A DNA stretch of 64,000 nt. Source: an uncultured Candidatus Saccharibacteria bacterium (GTDB lineage Bacteria > Patescibacteriota > Saccharimonadia > Saccharimonadales > Saccharimonadaceae). The position numbers and the translations under genes are program-made. A model generated the notes under the pieces. That model was given only the letters and a program-made list of their open reading frames with translations, searched no databases and was not told the DNA's origin. Positions 35,495 to 44,977 of the stretch are shown one piece after another (within the stretch, counting starts at the first letter, position 1; the number at the start of each line of letters is the position of its first letter). The stretch lies in contig CAMZBA010000004.1 in NCBI GenBank assembly GCA_947304395.1, positions 29,530-93,529 on the forward strand, read 5' to 3'.

Positions 35495-37369
35495 TTATTC
35501 AACTACGGCTTTAATACGGCGAACGCCTGCAGAGCTAGACTCTTCTTTCTTAATCTTGAAATGGCCGATAACACCGGTATGTTCGACGTGAGGACCGCCA
35601 CAGACCTCGCGAGAAACTGGATTGTCGAAATCGCCAATCGTATAAACCGTTAGCTTCTCTGGATATTTATCCCAGAACTGGCCATGCGCCTTCAGAGTGT
35701 CGCGCGCATAGGCTTTGTCATATTCGTCATGAACGACTTTAAGGTCCGCCTTAATCCACTCATTGACTTGATCCTCAACTTTTTGCTTTTCTTCTGGAGT
35801 GAGCTTGCGGTCAAAATTAAAGTCGAAGCGAAGACGTTCAGCGGTAATATTGCTGCCCTGCTGACCAATATTTGGGTCAATTAGTTGTTGTAGGGCCGCG
35901 AGTAGCAAATGCGTAGCCGTATGATATTTCGTAGTCTGCTCGCCATGGTCTTCAAGGCCACCCTTAAACATGCCCTTACTAGCGGTCTTTGAGCGTTGGC
36001 GTTGCTCTTCAAGTGCCGCATCAAATTCTTTGCGCCAATCTTTACTGAGCTCAATATCCTGACGATAGGCCTCCTCTACGGATAGTTCCATTGGAAAACC
36101 ATAAGTATCCTGCAACATGAATAGTTCTTTGCCCGTAAGACCGTCTTTCTTGAAACGAGCGAGCTCTTTCATACCGCGACGGAGCGTCTTGCGGAAGGCT
36201 TGCTCTTCATGGCTGAGAACTTCTAGAACCTGCTCGCGCGTAGTAAGGATGCTATCCGGAAGATCTTTATAGTTCTCGGCTATCATTGGCAAGACTTCGG
36301 CCAAGAAATCCTGTTCGATACCGAGGTTGAGGGCTTTGAGTACTGCACGGCGAATGATACGTCGCAAAGCGTAGCCCTGTTGCTTGTTTGACGGTTTTAG
36401 GCCTTGAGCGGTCAGTAAGTAGGCACCGCGAAGATGGTCGGCAATTACGCGCATATCGGCAGTGTTAGATTCGTACTTTTTGCCAGATAAGTCAACGAGC
36501 TTATCGATAATTGGCTTAAGTAACGAGATTTGAAAGACGTCGTAGGAATTTAGAGAGGCCGCCGTAATACGTTCGAGGCCAGCACCAAAGTCGACATTCT
36601 TATCCTTGAGCTCCTCGAAGCTACCGTCCTCTAGGCGGCGGTATTGCATGAAGACCTGGTTGCCAATTTCCATAAAACGAGCGCCGTCGGAAGCCGGATG
36701 GGCTTTTCCGTACTTGGCTACGTCTTGATGCTCTTCGCCAAAGTCATAAAATACTTCCGAGTCTGGACCGCACGGGTCGCCAATTGGCGTAGTCTCAATG
36801 CCGCCACCGCGAGACCACCAGTTTTCTTTGTCGTTATAGAAGAAGATACGCTCATTACCTTTGATGCCGCGCTTGTCGCCATTTTCGGCCGTGTCAATTT
36901 CGGCAATATCCGCTTTGATGCCAACCTCGGCAAAAACCTTTTGCCAAATAGCAGCCGCCTCATCGTCGCGCGGAATGCCGTATTCTTTGTTACCAATAAA
37001 ACAAGTGACGTAAATTTTTTGCGGATCTAGACCGATTTCCTTAGTTAGAAAGGTAAAGAAGTTGCGAATTTGCTCTTCTTTGAAGTAGTCACCAAGCGAC
37101 CAGTTGCCAAGCATCTCGAAGACGGTAGTATGACGCGGATCGCCAACGTCATCAATATCCTGGAGACGCAAGCATGGCTGAGAGTCAGTCAAGCGCTTGC
37201 CCTCTTTGTGCGGTTTGCCGAGAAGATATGGCAATAATGGCTGCATGCCAGAACCGGTAAATAATGTCGTAGGATCATTCTCTAACACGAGCGGTGCGGG
37301 CTGAATTTGTACGTGCCCCTTAGATTTCATAAAATCGAGATATTTTTGGCGTACTTCACTTGCATTCAT
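35495..37369 (-). CDS. alaS: Alanyl-tRNA synthetase, short form
   Basis: 624 residues from ATG 37369 (MNASEVRQKYLDFMK), against about 875 in E. coli. Present: class II motif 1 region, motif 2 (VFEMLGNWSLGDYFK), motif 3 (GAGLERITA) and the editing domain with HTATHLLLAAL and CGGPHVEHTG. The protein stops right after SAGVRRIKAVVE, so the oligomerisation and C-Ala (DHHA1) domains are missing. Catalysis and editing look intact. TATAAT (37381-37376) is six bases before the ATG: leaderless. Confidence 0.95.
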   Translation of the reverse strand: MNASEVRQKYLDFMKSKGHVQIQPAPLVLENDPTTLFTGSGMQPLLPYLLGKPHKEGKRLTDSQPCLRLQDIDDVGDPRHTTVFEMLGNWSLGDYFKEEQIRNFFTFLTKEIGLDPQKIYVTCFIGNKEYGIPRDDEAAAIWQKVFAEVGIKADIAEIDTAENGDKRGIKGNERIFFYNDKENWWSRGGGIETTPIGDPCGPDSEVFYDFGEEHQDVAKYGKAHPASDGARFMEIGNQVFMQYRRLEDGSFEELKDKNVDFGAGLERITAASLNSYDVFQISLLKPIIDKLVDLSGKKYESNTADMRVIADHLRGAYLLTAQGLKPSNKQQGYALRRIIRRAVLKALNLGIEQDFLAEVLPMIAENYKDLPDSILTTREQVLEVLSHEEQAFRKTLRRGMKELARFKKDGLTGKELFMLQDTYGFPMELSVEEAYRQDIELSKDWRKEFDAALEEQRQRSKTASKGMFKGGLEDHGEQTTKYHTATHLLLAALQQLIDPNIGQQGSNITAERLRFDFNFDRKLTPEEKQKVEDQVNEWIKADLKVVHDEYDKAYARDTLKAHGQFWDKYPEKLTVYTIGDFDNPVSREVCGGPHVEHTGVIGHFKIKKEESSSAGVRRIKAVVE

Positions 37370-37416
37370 TTTGTTATTATACAATAATCCGACAGACAGG
37401 AGAAACATGAGCGTTA

Positions 37417-37445
37417 TTGACTTTTATGACGTTTTGTGATATAAT
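37417..37445 (+). promoter_or_regulatory. Promoter of the 37496 gene
   Basis: TTGACT (37417-37422), 17 bases, TATAAT (37440-37445), with TGTGA before the -10. Confidence 0.88.
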
Positions 37446-37495
37446 GGTGTTATGTAACAATACTTGCAAGTTCATTTCGGAAAGGGGATGATTTC

Positions 37496-37972
37496 TTGAA
37501 AAGAATAATCACTATACTGATCGTCATCGCATTCGGCGCTGCCATGTTTCGCCTGGGAGGCGAATACAAAACCTATTCAGAGAAGGAAGCTCTCAGAGAG
37601 AGTCTCGAGAAAGAGGTAACCGAGGCGGCCAATACATTCTCTGAATTAGCGACATCAAATCACTGTCTCATCGAGTCCATTGGTGATCCCAAGGTATACA
37701 TCGAAGAAAAGCGGGCAGAGACACTGATATCGCTGAGGAGAGAATTAATCGACGAGAACTGTTCCTCAACGATTCTCCATTGGTCGGTACTGGTTGAGAT
37801 CACGCCCGAACGCACAGTATACCGTTGCTGGAGCGGCAGCTATGGGCCGAAAGAATGGGAGAGCGCGCTCGAAGCCTACTCCAGCCAGGAGGGCATCACT
37901 CAAGAAATGCCCAAACCAGACCCATTTCAAGAGGGGCCAGGAGATCCCATCCAGCACCTCGCTAATTTTTAG
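37496..37972 (+). CDS. Small secreted or membrane-anchored orphan protein
   Basis: 158 residues from TTG 37496, with AAAGGGG upstream; no ATG is available in this frame. The N-terminus KRIITILIVIAFGAAMFRLGG is a signal anchor (about 3-20). The rest is soluble and Glu-rich with three cysteines (HCLIES, ENCSS, YRCWSGSYG) that could form disulfides outside the cell. Family not recognised. Own promoter and terminator. Codon use (GAG, CTC, ATC) is more G/C-ending than in alaS and mnmA on either side. Confidence 0.7.
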   Translation: MKRIITILIVIAFGAAMFRLGGEYKTYSEKEALRESLEKEVTEAANTFSELATSNHCLIESIGDPKVYIEEKRAETLISLRRELIDENCSSTILHWSVLVEITPERTVYRCWSGSYGPKEWESALEAYSSQEGITQEMPKPDPFQEGPGDPIQHLANF

Positions 37973-37981
37973 GGCCAACAC

Positions 37982-38009
37982 AACCACCCCCAATCCGGGA
38001 GTGGTTTTC
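37982..38009 (+). terminator. Terminator of the 37496 gene
   Basis: AACCAC and GTGGTT flank a C-rich/G-rich loop, followed by a short T-run. Confidence 0.75.
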
Positions 38010-39032
38010 TCATGCTTCAATAATGCCGCCGCCAAGGCAAATATCACCGCGATAGAAGACAACTGATTGCCCCGGCGTGAGAGATTTCTGCTCTTCGGAA
38101 AATGTTAGCTTACCGTCAAGATAATCAGCGTCGACAAGCGGAGCACGGTGACGGATACGCGCCCGAATATGACGACCATCATCGCCGTGACGCAAAATGA
38201 CCTCTTTCAGCTTTACTTCTTTAGTCCAAAGCTTAAGCGAGTTAAGGTTTTGCGAAACGTAGATAATGTTTTGCGCCATATCTTTCTTTACTACGTAATA
38301 TGGCAGCCCAGCCTGAATGTTCAACCCGTGACGCTGCCCTAATGTATAAAAGATAGCGCCGTCATGGGCCCCAAGTTCTTTGCCAGTCTCTAGCTCAATG
38401 ATTTTGCCAGGCTCTGTTTCGATAAACTCCGCCAGAAAATCTTTCATATTAGCCTCGCCAACAAAACAAACCCCCATTGATTCGGCCTTATGCGCGACGC
38501 TTAGCCCAATCTTCTCAGCCAACGCCTTAACCTCTGTCTTCAATATGCCGCCAACTGGAAAGATAGTCTTGGAAATAGCATCTTCAGTAATCCGATAAAG
38601 AAAATATGTTTGATCCTTGTTTTCATCAACCGCCTTCAATAGGGCGGGGCCATTCGTGCGCGCATAATGTCCCGTCGCAATCATTTCGGCGCCCTGCTCG
38701 AATGCTGTTTCGGCGAATAACTTAAACTTAATCTCTTGATTGCACATGATATCCGGGTTTGGAGTATTTCCCTTTTTGTATTCTTCCAGCATATAGTCGA
38801 CAACTTTTTGCTTGTATTCCGTTTCGAAGTCGAATACGCGGAAATCGAGGCCAAGCTTTACGGCTGTTCGTTTTGCATCGGCGAGATCCTCGGCCCATGG
38901 GCATTTCATCCCGGGCAAATTCTTGCTCCAATTCTTCATATAGACACCAACAACCTCGTGCCCTTGCTCGCGCAAAAGATAGGCCGAGACGGCAGAATCA
39001 ACCCCACCAGACATGCCCAAGAATACTTTCAT
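38010..39032 (-). CDS. mnmA: tRNA-specific 2-thiouridylase MnmA
   Basis: 340 residues. It thiolates U34 in tRNA-Lys, -Glu and -Gln. PP-loop GMSGGVDSAVSAYLL (residues 6-20), the first catalytic Cys in NPDIMCNQEIKF (near residue 98), the second in AESMGVCFVGE (near 195), GHYAR, the IFYTLGQRHGL motif and the C-terminal beta domain ending GQSVVFYRGDICLGGGII. The cysteine desulfurase at 44978 is the probable sulfur source. A -10 TATAGT and a ribosome site AAGGA precede the start. Confidence 0.96.
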   Translation of the reverse strand: MKVFLGMSGGVDSAVSAYLLREQGHEVVGVYMKNWSKNLPGMKCPWAEDLADAKRTAVKLGLDFRVFDFETEYKQKVVDYMLEEYKKGNTPNPDIMCNQEIKFKLFAETAFEQGAEMIATGHYARTNGPALLKAVDENKDQTYFLYRITEDAISKTIFPVGGILKTEVKALAEKIGLSVAHKAESMGVCFVGEANMKDFLAEFIETEPGKIIELETGKELGAHDGAIFYTLGQRHGLNIQAGLPYYVVKKDMAQNIIYVSQNLNSLKLWTKEVKLKEVILRHGDDGRHIRARIRHRAPLVDADYLDGKLTFSEEQKSLTPGQSVVFYRGDICLGGGIIEA

Positions 39033-39136
39033 TATCCTTAACTATATCATCACTCGAATATTTTTCAAGCATAGTAGTTTAGACATCTGAATTGAGTTTT
39101 TATTTTCATTTTTCAATAACGCATGTGCTAAAATAT

Positions 39137-39826
39137 ATGCAGAAGCATTATTTAATTGGAGGTGGCGTGTTCTATCCGAACAGACAAGTTTTGGGCGACC
39201 AGCTTGCGGAAAAGTTGACTCAATTTAAGGACACCGATTCGATTATTTTTTGCCTCAAACAGAGTTCCCTGCTCTCTTGCATAGAGCTAGCAGCGCACCT
39301 ACATGCCTATATTTACATTTTGGAGTATCAGGAAATTCAAGATCCGTTCGACATCACGCGCGTACTGGGAGCTATCACTCGAACGGGCGACTTTGTCTTG
39401 AATCCAGAGATCTCGCGTGGCGAATATGAGTATATTGCGATGGATTTCATGAGCGTCATTGAGGAGCGGAAGAGGGATGCCTTTTCAGCCATGAATGCGC
39501 GAGCCGATGCAAACCCAGCTTTCGACAAAAACGCATTCAATAACCGCAATATCTTGCTTTTTGCCGACATATTGCATACGCAATTTCAGATTCAAGTTGC
39601 CCTTAATATCCTCAAATCCTATAAACCTGCCCTTATCACGGGTGTTTGTGGCAATATAACGACTGAAATTTCAGACAAGTTCAATATAGAAACCGACGGC
39701 GTGACCTATATGGATATTTTACCGAATACGTTCTTTGAAGATGATCACTATTTCGATCAACCAGATAGTTTTAGTGACGAAGATAAAATTAGAATGGCAA
39801 ATAATATTAGCCTGTACTGGGCATAA
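39137..39826 (+). CDS. Degenerate type I phosphoribosyltransferase-like protein
   Basis: 229 residues. The start chosen is ATG 39137 (MQKHYLIGGGVFYPNRQ); the 39092 form adds 15 unsupported residues. The C-terminal half ILLFADILHTQFQIQVALNILKSYKPALITGVCGNITTEISD has the shape of the PRPP loop and following strand of type I phosphoribosyltransferases. The acidic pair and the TGxT of the usual VDDxxxTGxT motif are missing, so it is probably a binding or regulatory protein. It sits 11 bases before the MoxR gene and may belong to the Bat-like operon. Confidence 0.6.
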   Translation: MQKHYLIGGGVFYPNRQVLGDQLAEKLTQFKDTDSIIFCLKQSSLLSCIELAAHLHAYIYILEYQEIQDPFDITRVLGAITRTGDFVLNPEISRGEYEYIAMDFMSVIEERKRDAFSAMNARADANPAFDKNAFNNRNILLFADILHTQFQIQVALNILKSYKPALITGVCGNITTEISDKFNIETDGVTYMDILPNTFFEDDHYFDQPDSFSDEDKIRMANNISLYWA

Positions 39827-39837
39827 AAGGAGACCAA

Positions 39838-40845
39838 ATGGACCAACAAAACAACCAAGGTTTGCTCGTGGACAGCAACCTAATCGATGCAAAAAGCATT
39901 ATAGAAAAAATAACAACCGCCTACCAAAAGAAGGTTGTTGGTCAGGACGAACTTCGCTTATCCATGCTCGTTGCGCTAATAGCGGGTGGACACGTTTTGC
40001 TAGAGTCGGTACCAGGTTTGGCGAAGACTCTTGCTGCTAAGACTATCGCCGAAGCCGCAAGTGGCACTTTTAGTCGCATTCAGTGCACGCCAGATTTATT
40101 GCCAAGTGATATTATCGGCACACAAATTTACAACTACAATACTGGCGCATTCGAAACAAAAGTTGGTCCAGTCCATGCCAACTTTATTCTCCTTGACGAA
40201 ATTAACCGCTCTAGCGCTAAGACGCAGTCCGCCATGCTAGAGGCGATGCAGGAGCATCAGGTATCAGTCGGTGGCATTATGTATAAAATGCCAGATCCAT
40301 TTATAGTTCTCGCCACACAAAACCCGATCGAGCAAGAGGGTACCTATGAGCTCCCAGAGGCGCAGCTCGACCGCTTTTTGCTAAAAGAGATCGTAAGCTA
40401 TCCAAGCCGCGACGAAGAGTTGCAAATCCTCAACTCTACGCTTTCTGGCGTGATTGACGCACCATTATCTGAAGGTGAAAAGGTAGATATTGCTGGCATC
40501 AAAAGACTCCAAGATTACGCTACGAGAGTAGTGGTTGATGACTCTATTAAGAATTACATTATCAATATCGTATCGGCCACTCGTAACCCGCGCGAATTAA
40601 TCGATGCGAGCTTGGCGCGCTATGTTGAATACGGCGTCAGCCCTCGTGGCGGTATCGCATTGATGAAAATCGCTCAAGCACTTGCGATTATTGAGGGGCG
40701 TAGCTATGTAACTCCAGATGACGTGAAACGCCTCCGCTATCCAGCACTACGCCATCGTGTAATTCTGAATTTCGAAGCCGCCGCCGATGAAGTACACCCA
40801 GAGGCTATCATAGATGCAATTTTTGCAAAAATCCAAACACCATAA
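39838..40845 (+). CDS. MoxR-family AAA+ ATPase
   Basis: 335 residues. Walker A ESVPGLAKT (near 61-69), Walker B FILLDEINRSSAKTQSAMLEAMQE, sensor 1 VLATQNPIEQEGTYELPEAQLDRFL and the MoxR lid domain with SPRGG ... AHALI-type helices (YVTPDDVKRLRYPALRHRV). MoxR ATPases act as chaperones that load metal or remodel vWA-domain proteins, encoded here directly downstream. A ribosome site AAAGGAG precedes the ATG. Confidence 0.95.
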   Translation: MDQQNNQGLLVDSNLIDAKSIIEKITTAYQKKVVGQDELRLSMLVALIAGGHVLLESVPGLAKTLAAKTIAEAASGTFSRIQCTPDLLPSDIIGTQIYNYNTGAFETKVGPVHANFILLDEINRSSAKTQSAMLEAMQEHQVSVGGIMYKMPDPFIVLATQNPIEQEGTYELPEAQLDRFLLKEIVSYPSRDEELQILNSTLSGVIDAPLSEGEKVDIAGIKRLQDYATRVVVDDSIKNYIINIVSATRNPRELIDASLARYVEYGVSPRGGIALMKIAQALAIIEGRSYVTPDDVKRLRYPALRHRVILNFEAAADEVHPEAIIDAIFAKIQTP

Positions 40846-40879
40846 ATTAATCAGAGAAAACGAAAAACACGAAATATAA

Positions 40880-41770
40880 ATGGCAAGTTATCTAGTTAAA
40901 GTTCAGAAAAAGATGGATATCCACTCGCTCCGCCGAGTGCGGAATGTCCTGTCTGGCAACTACGGCTCCGTCTTTAAGGGTCGCAGTATGGATTTTGACG
41001 ATTTGCGCGAATATGATTACGGCGATGACGTTAAGGATATAGATTGGAAGGCCACTGCGCGTTCGCGCAAGATAATGGTAAGACGCTATATCGCCATTCG
41101 GAAACACAATATCTTAATTGTGGCCGACAGTGGCAATTCTATGTCAACACTGGCACCAAGTGGCGAACCAAAGAATGAAGTAGCAACCTTCTGCGCCGGA
41201 GTCATGACTTACGTAGCTCAACATCATGGCGACTTGGTTGGTATGGTTTACGGAAACCAAGCTGGCAACACGCGCTACGCAATGAAAGAGGATACTGCCT
41301 ACTTGGAGAACTTCTTGGGGCGCTATGCCCACTCGGTAAAAGCCGATGGACCAGAAAGCAATCTCAATTCCCTACTAACCTACATCATGAAGGGTTACCG
41401 TGAACGTTTATTTATTGTCGTAATCACCGATCCAGATAGTGCCGAGACGATTGATAGCGAGATTATCCGCAAGCTGAATGCGCGTCACGAACAGATGTAT
41501 ATTATGATAGAAGATTCTCCGCTTACGAATAGCCTCCTACACGAAAAAGACGTGCGCGACATAGTTGGAAAAATACGATTGCCACAATTCTGCCGTAGAG
41601 ATAAGCAGCTCGCCAAAGCCGAAAAAGAATATCGCGAGAACCAGAAGCTGAAGATAAAAAAAGCATTACATCACTTCCGTATAACTAGCACTTTTGTAGG
41701 TGGTAGCGACGAAGCGATTCCGGCGATCATTAAAATGCTAGAGGAGCAAAAACATGCGCGACGTAAGTGA
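40880..41770 (+). CDS. DUF58 protein (vWA-like fold)
   Basis: 296 residues. The DUF58 signature GRSMDFDDLREYDYGDDVKDIDWKATARSRKIMVRRYIAIR lies near residues 34-75. A vWA-like domain follows with an altered MIDAS, ILIVADSGNSMST, and later FIVVITDPDS. Cytosolic, no membrane segment. A constant partner of MoxR ATPases. It ends at TGA in a 17-base overlap with the next gene. Confidence 0.93.
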   Translation: MASYLVKVQKKMDIHSLRRVRNVLSGNYGSVFKGRSMDFDDLREYDYGDDVKDIDWKATARSRKIMVRRYIAIRKHNILIVADSGNSMSTLAPSGEPKNEVATFCAGVMTYVAQHHGDLVGMVYGNQAGNTRYAMKEDTAYLENFLGRYAHSVKADGPESNLNSLLTYIMKGYRERLFIVVITDPDSAETIDSEIIRKLNARHEQMYIMIEDSPLTNSLLHEKDVRDIVGKIRLPQFCRRDKQLAKAEKEYRENQKLKIKKALHHFRITSTFVGGSDEAIPAIIKMLEEQKHARRK

Positions 41771-42239
41771 ATTAATGTATGGTCCGTTTTATTACAGCTT
41801 TATTTGGCTAATTGTTGGCATTTTGTTTCTGGGTCTGGCGGTCGCGATAGTAGCATTGATATTCTATGCAACTCGTAAGAAAGAGATAAAAACTATCGCT
41901 AATCTAAAGCCACAAGCGCCAAAGGTTATAGATATTGAAGCATTGAAGGCTAAATATCTCGCAATGGTAGACGAAGCAGAAAGGCAGTTTAATAACCACA
42001 AAACGAAGGCATCTACGGCGCACCAACAATTAAGTTTAATTGCACGCCTCTTCTATTACGAGGCCTTGGGCTTTCATGCAGATATTCTAACGCTTGCAGA
42101 TTTAAAGAAATCGCGCCATGAGCACCTAACGCAGACGATTGAAAAATATTACCCAGACGAATTTGACGGCCTCGAAAAAGGCTCGGTCTCGAACTCTGCC
42201 GAAATGGCGCGTAATCTAATTAGGGAGCAGAAGGTATGA
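41754..42239 (+). CDS. Small single-pass membrane protein of the MoxR/vWA operon
   Basis: 161 residues with one hydrophobic segment (about 11-37) and a helical cytoplasmic domain (KAKYLAMVDEAERQFNNHKTKASTAHQQLSLIARLFYYEALGF). Its position between DUF58 and the first vWA gene equals that of the DUF4381-like subunit in other MoxR operons; no sequence signature proves it. It overlaps both neighbours (ATG within the DUF58 end, TGA within the next start). Confidence 0.8.
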   Translation: MRDVSELMYGPFYYSFIWLIVGILFLGLAVAIVALIFYATRKKEIKTIANLKPQAPKVIDIEALKAKYLAMVDEAERQFNNHKTKASTAHQQLSLIARLFYYEALGFHADILTLADLKKSRHEHLTQTIEKYYPDEFDGLEKGSVSNSAEMARNLIREQKV

Positions 42240-43246
42240 AATATTCTTGGCTATTCATATTTCCCATTTTTGCAATTATCGCTATCGTAGCCTATTCGAT
42301 ATACCATCGCAAAACTGGCCAGCAAAAGCTAAAAAAGTCAGTATTAATATCGCACAGTAAAAAGATAAGAGCTCTGCCCGAATATGAAAAAGCTAGCAAA
42401 AAATATCGCATTCTATTGTGTGTTGCAGCCGTGGCGCTCGTCTTTTCGATCATATCTATTACAATTACTGCGTCTCGGCCTATTTCCGTGGATATTATAG
42501 AGCCAGATTATGAAACTCGCGATATTATGTTATGTATTGACGTTAGCGGTTCACAAGCTACCGAGATTGCAAATGTCATTCTTTACTTTTCGAATGTTGT
42601 AGGTAGATTAAAAGGGCAAAGAATTGGCGTTGGCGTTTTTGCAGAAAAAGCGACAATTCTCTCGCCTTTGACAAACGACTATGTCATGGTCGAGAATTTG
42701 TTAAAAGAATTAGTTAGCCTGTATAGAGCAAGAGTGCCAGAGGCTGAAGGATATAACACAAGCCTCATAAAGAATTTAGGTAGCGCATCTGCAATTGGCC
42801 CGGGGATAATTAATTGCGCTTCTGGCTTTGATAAATTAACAGAAGACGGCCGTGCCCAATCGATGATAGTCGCTACGGATAATTTGCAAAACGTAGATGG
42901 CGTAACGGCTGAACAGGCCGGCAATTACTTGGCGCGTTACGGCATCACATTGTATGCAATCGACACCATAGACGCGGATAGAATAGTTGTAGGTAGCGTC
43001 AATGACCCAGCCAACCGTGCGGCCGGCTTGCGTAGAGCGGCGGGAGCTACTGGAGGGCTGTACTACAACTTACCAACGCAAGGCATTAATGGAGAGCAGG
43101 CAGCAGAAAGTATCATGAAACAGGAAGCCGCTAAACACGAAAACGTTGCGCAGTTCATACAAACAGATTCGCCAAAAATATCCACAGCGCTTGCTTTGGT
43201 TTCTGTTATCGTAATGCTGATTGCAATTTGGAGACTTAAACTATGA
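42236..43246 (+). CDS. vWA-domain membrane protein, BatA-like
   Basis: 336 residues: N-terminal membrane segments (about 3-23 and 61-82), an extracellular or cytoplasmic vWA domain with MIDAS DVSGS in DIMLCIDVSGSQATE (near 100), LKGQRIGVGVFAEKATILSPLTNDY and a C-terminal membrane segment (about 312-333). The vWA-between-membrane-segments layout is typical for BatA. Its TGA overlaps the start of the next gene (ATGA-type coupling). Confidence 0.9.
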   Translation: MKYSWLFIFPIFAIIAIVAYSIYHRKTGQQKLKKSVLISHSKKIRALPEYEKASKKYRILLCVAAVALVFSIISITITASRPISVDIIEPDYETRDIMLCIDVSGSQATEIANVILYFSNVVGRLKGQRIGVGVFAEKATILSPLTNDYVMVENLLKELVSLYRARVPEAEGYNTSLIKNLGSASAIGPGIINCASGFDKLTEDGRAQSMIVATDNLQNVDGVTAEQAGNYLARYGITLYAIDTIDADRIVVGSVNDPANRAAGLRRAAGATGGLYYNLPTQGINGEQAAESIMKQEAAKHENVAQFIQTDSPKISTALALVSVIVMLIAIWRLKL

Positions 43247-44229
43247 TTCTGAATCCTATACTACCCATCTATATCATTGCATTATTGGCTATCTTTATAG
43301 TAGCGCTTAGTGTTTTTTGTATTATTAAGAAAAAATACCGTAGCGTTGCAACGTTACGCAGAATCTTAGTATTGGTATTTCTATTAATAACCCTGCTTAG
43401 ACCCTCTCTCGCCGGCGGCACAGCCCAACAGGCCAGTATGGACGTAACGTTATTCTTAATTATCGATAACTCCAACAGCATGTATGTGGAAGATGTAAAT
43501 GGAGACACTCGTATGTCGGCCTTGAAAAAAGATGTCCTGAAAATAATAAAGTCATTTCCGGGTGCTCACTATTCTATCTTAGCGTTGGATAAAGCTACCT
43601 ATACATTGTTACCTACCACTACAGATCTTAATGCCACCATAGTCGGGGTAGATACTTTAGACGCCACAAGCAGCCAAGATAGTTCAGGTTCCAATTTAAA
43701 CGACTTGATAGTATTCGCGCAGGAAGGGATAAAACAATACAATAAAAAGCATCCGGAGTCGCAGAATATAGTAGTGCTCATGTCGGACGGCGAAACCACA
43801 ACGGATTCAGTTGATGCGATTTCATTTAGCAGTTTTAAGGCAGTAAGTGCTGGGCTAGTTTTGGGATATGGTTCAAGCGAGGGTGGCGTTGTCCCATATT
43901 TCGCGAGCGATATTGACCGTGGCGTAGTCAAAGGTGAAAATCGATACTGTTCGTCTTGCATCTCAAAGATAAATGAAGATTATTTGCAAAAAGTCGCGAG
44001 CAATTACCATTTTAAGTATACGCATAGCTACGGCGACATAGACACGGCACTAATCAATAATTTGAAAGATACCGCGAAGAGCAAAATCGATACGAGTTCC
44101 AATAAAAGCGCGGTTTCCAATACTGAGTTCTACTGGATTTTTGCATTGATAGTCCTAGTGCTATTGCTTTGGGAATTTGCAAGTAGCTTTAATGTAATCC
44201 TATCGGAATATGAGGTAAAAAATAAATGA
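43243..44229 (+). CDS. vWA-domain membrane protein, BatB-like
   Basis: 328 residues: two N-terminal membrane segments (about 7-27 and 37-55), vWA domain with MIDAS DNSNSMYVEDV (DxSxS, near residue 76) and VVLMSDGETTTDS, and a C-terminal membrane segment (about 290-310). A CSSC pair (RYCSSCISKI) is near residue 235. Paralogue of the gene before it. Function in the family: unclear, probably an envelope or stress-related complex with MoxR. Confidence 0.9.
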   Translation: MILNPILPIYIIALLAIFIVALSVFCIIKKKYRSVATLRRILVLVFLLITLLRPSLAGGTAQQASMDVTLFLIIDNSNSMYVEDVNGDTRMSALKKDVLKIIKSFPGAHYSILALDKATYTLLPTTTDLNATIVGVDTLDATSSQDSSGSNLNDLIVFAQEGIKQYNKKHPESQNIVVLMSDGETTTDSVDAISFSSFKAVSAGLVLGYGSSEGGVVPYFASDIDRGVVKGENRYCSSCISKINEDYLQKVASNYHFKYTHSYGDIDTALINNLKDTAKSKIDTSSNKSAVSNTEFYWIFALIVLVLLLWEFASSFNVILSEYEVKNK

Positions 44230-44966
44230 TTAATCTTGACCCATCCTTATTAGACCAAGACAAAATTCGAAAAGAAAAACGCAAACAACTCATGAAGCGT
44301 TATTCCGTGTCACTCGCCCTACTTCTATTAGCTGCACTATTCTTTCTTTCGACTTGGATATATAACTTAGTTTACCTAGTTAGCTATAGTGGTAAGAATT
44401 ATCCGATTTCCGAAGGCTTTACCGAGACGCGCTTTATCATAAATATACTCGAGCCATACATAGCGGATTATAACCAAGGCGCTGCCAGATTAAATATGGG
44501 AAAATACGAGGAGGCCGAGAAGAGCTTTACTGAGAGTCTCAAAAAGTCACCTGCGGAAGATAGATTATGTCAAATATACGTGAATCTTTCCCTCAGTATT
44601 GAATTCCAGGCCGACAAGCTATTAAAATCGAACAGCTTTAACAAATCGATGGAGCTTTACGGAAGAGCTCAAACTATCTTGTTAAATAACAATTGCGCAA
44701 AGAAAGGTGCAGAATCAAGCGGCAAAGATAGCAAAGCAGAGATTGCAGAAACTCGTTTAAACAAAAAACTTAGAGACGCAGCGGATATGATGAACCATAC
44801 CCAAACAGCCGATGACGATGCCAATACTGATCCGGACGAGAAACAGATAGACGACAACTCTTTAAAGGATATACAAAACCAGATGGTGTCGCCGAACGGT
44901 ATTCGCAGCGACTTATACAGCCAGACTAAGAAATATTGCGATTATAGCTCAGGTAAATGTCGGTAA
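44226..44966 (+). CDS. TPR-containing membrane protein, BatC-like
   Basis: 246 residues. A basic N-terminus, one membrane segment (about 28-50), then a TPR-type helical pair (YNQGAARLNMGKYEEAEKSFTESLKKSP) and further helices, ending in a D/N-rich tail and a short Cys-containing end. Last gene of the five- or six-gene MoxR/vWA operon; start and stop overlap the previous gene by four bases. TPR proteins close many such operons. Confidence 0.85.
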   Translation: MINLDPSLLDQDKIRKEKRKQLMKRYSVSLALLLLAALFFLSTWIYNLVYLVSYSGKNYPISEGFTETRFIINILEPYIADYNQGAARLNMGKYEEAEKSFTESLKKSPAEDRLCQIYVNLSLSIEFQADKLLKSNSFNKSMELYGRAQTILLNNNCAKKGAESSGKDSKAEIAETRLNKKLRDAADMMNHTQTADDDANTDPDEKQIDDNSLKDIQNQMVSPNGIRSDLYSQTKKYCDYSSGKCR

Positions 44967-44977
44967 ATAGTACTAAG

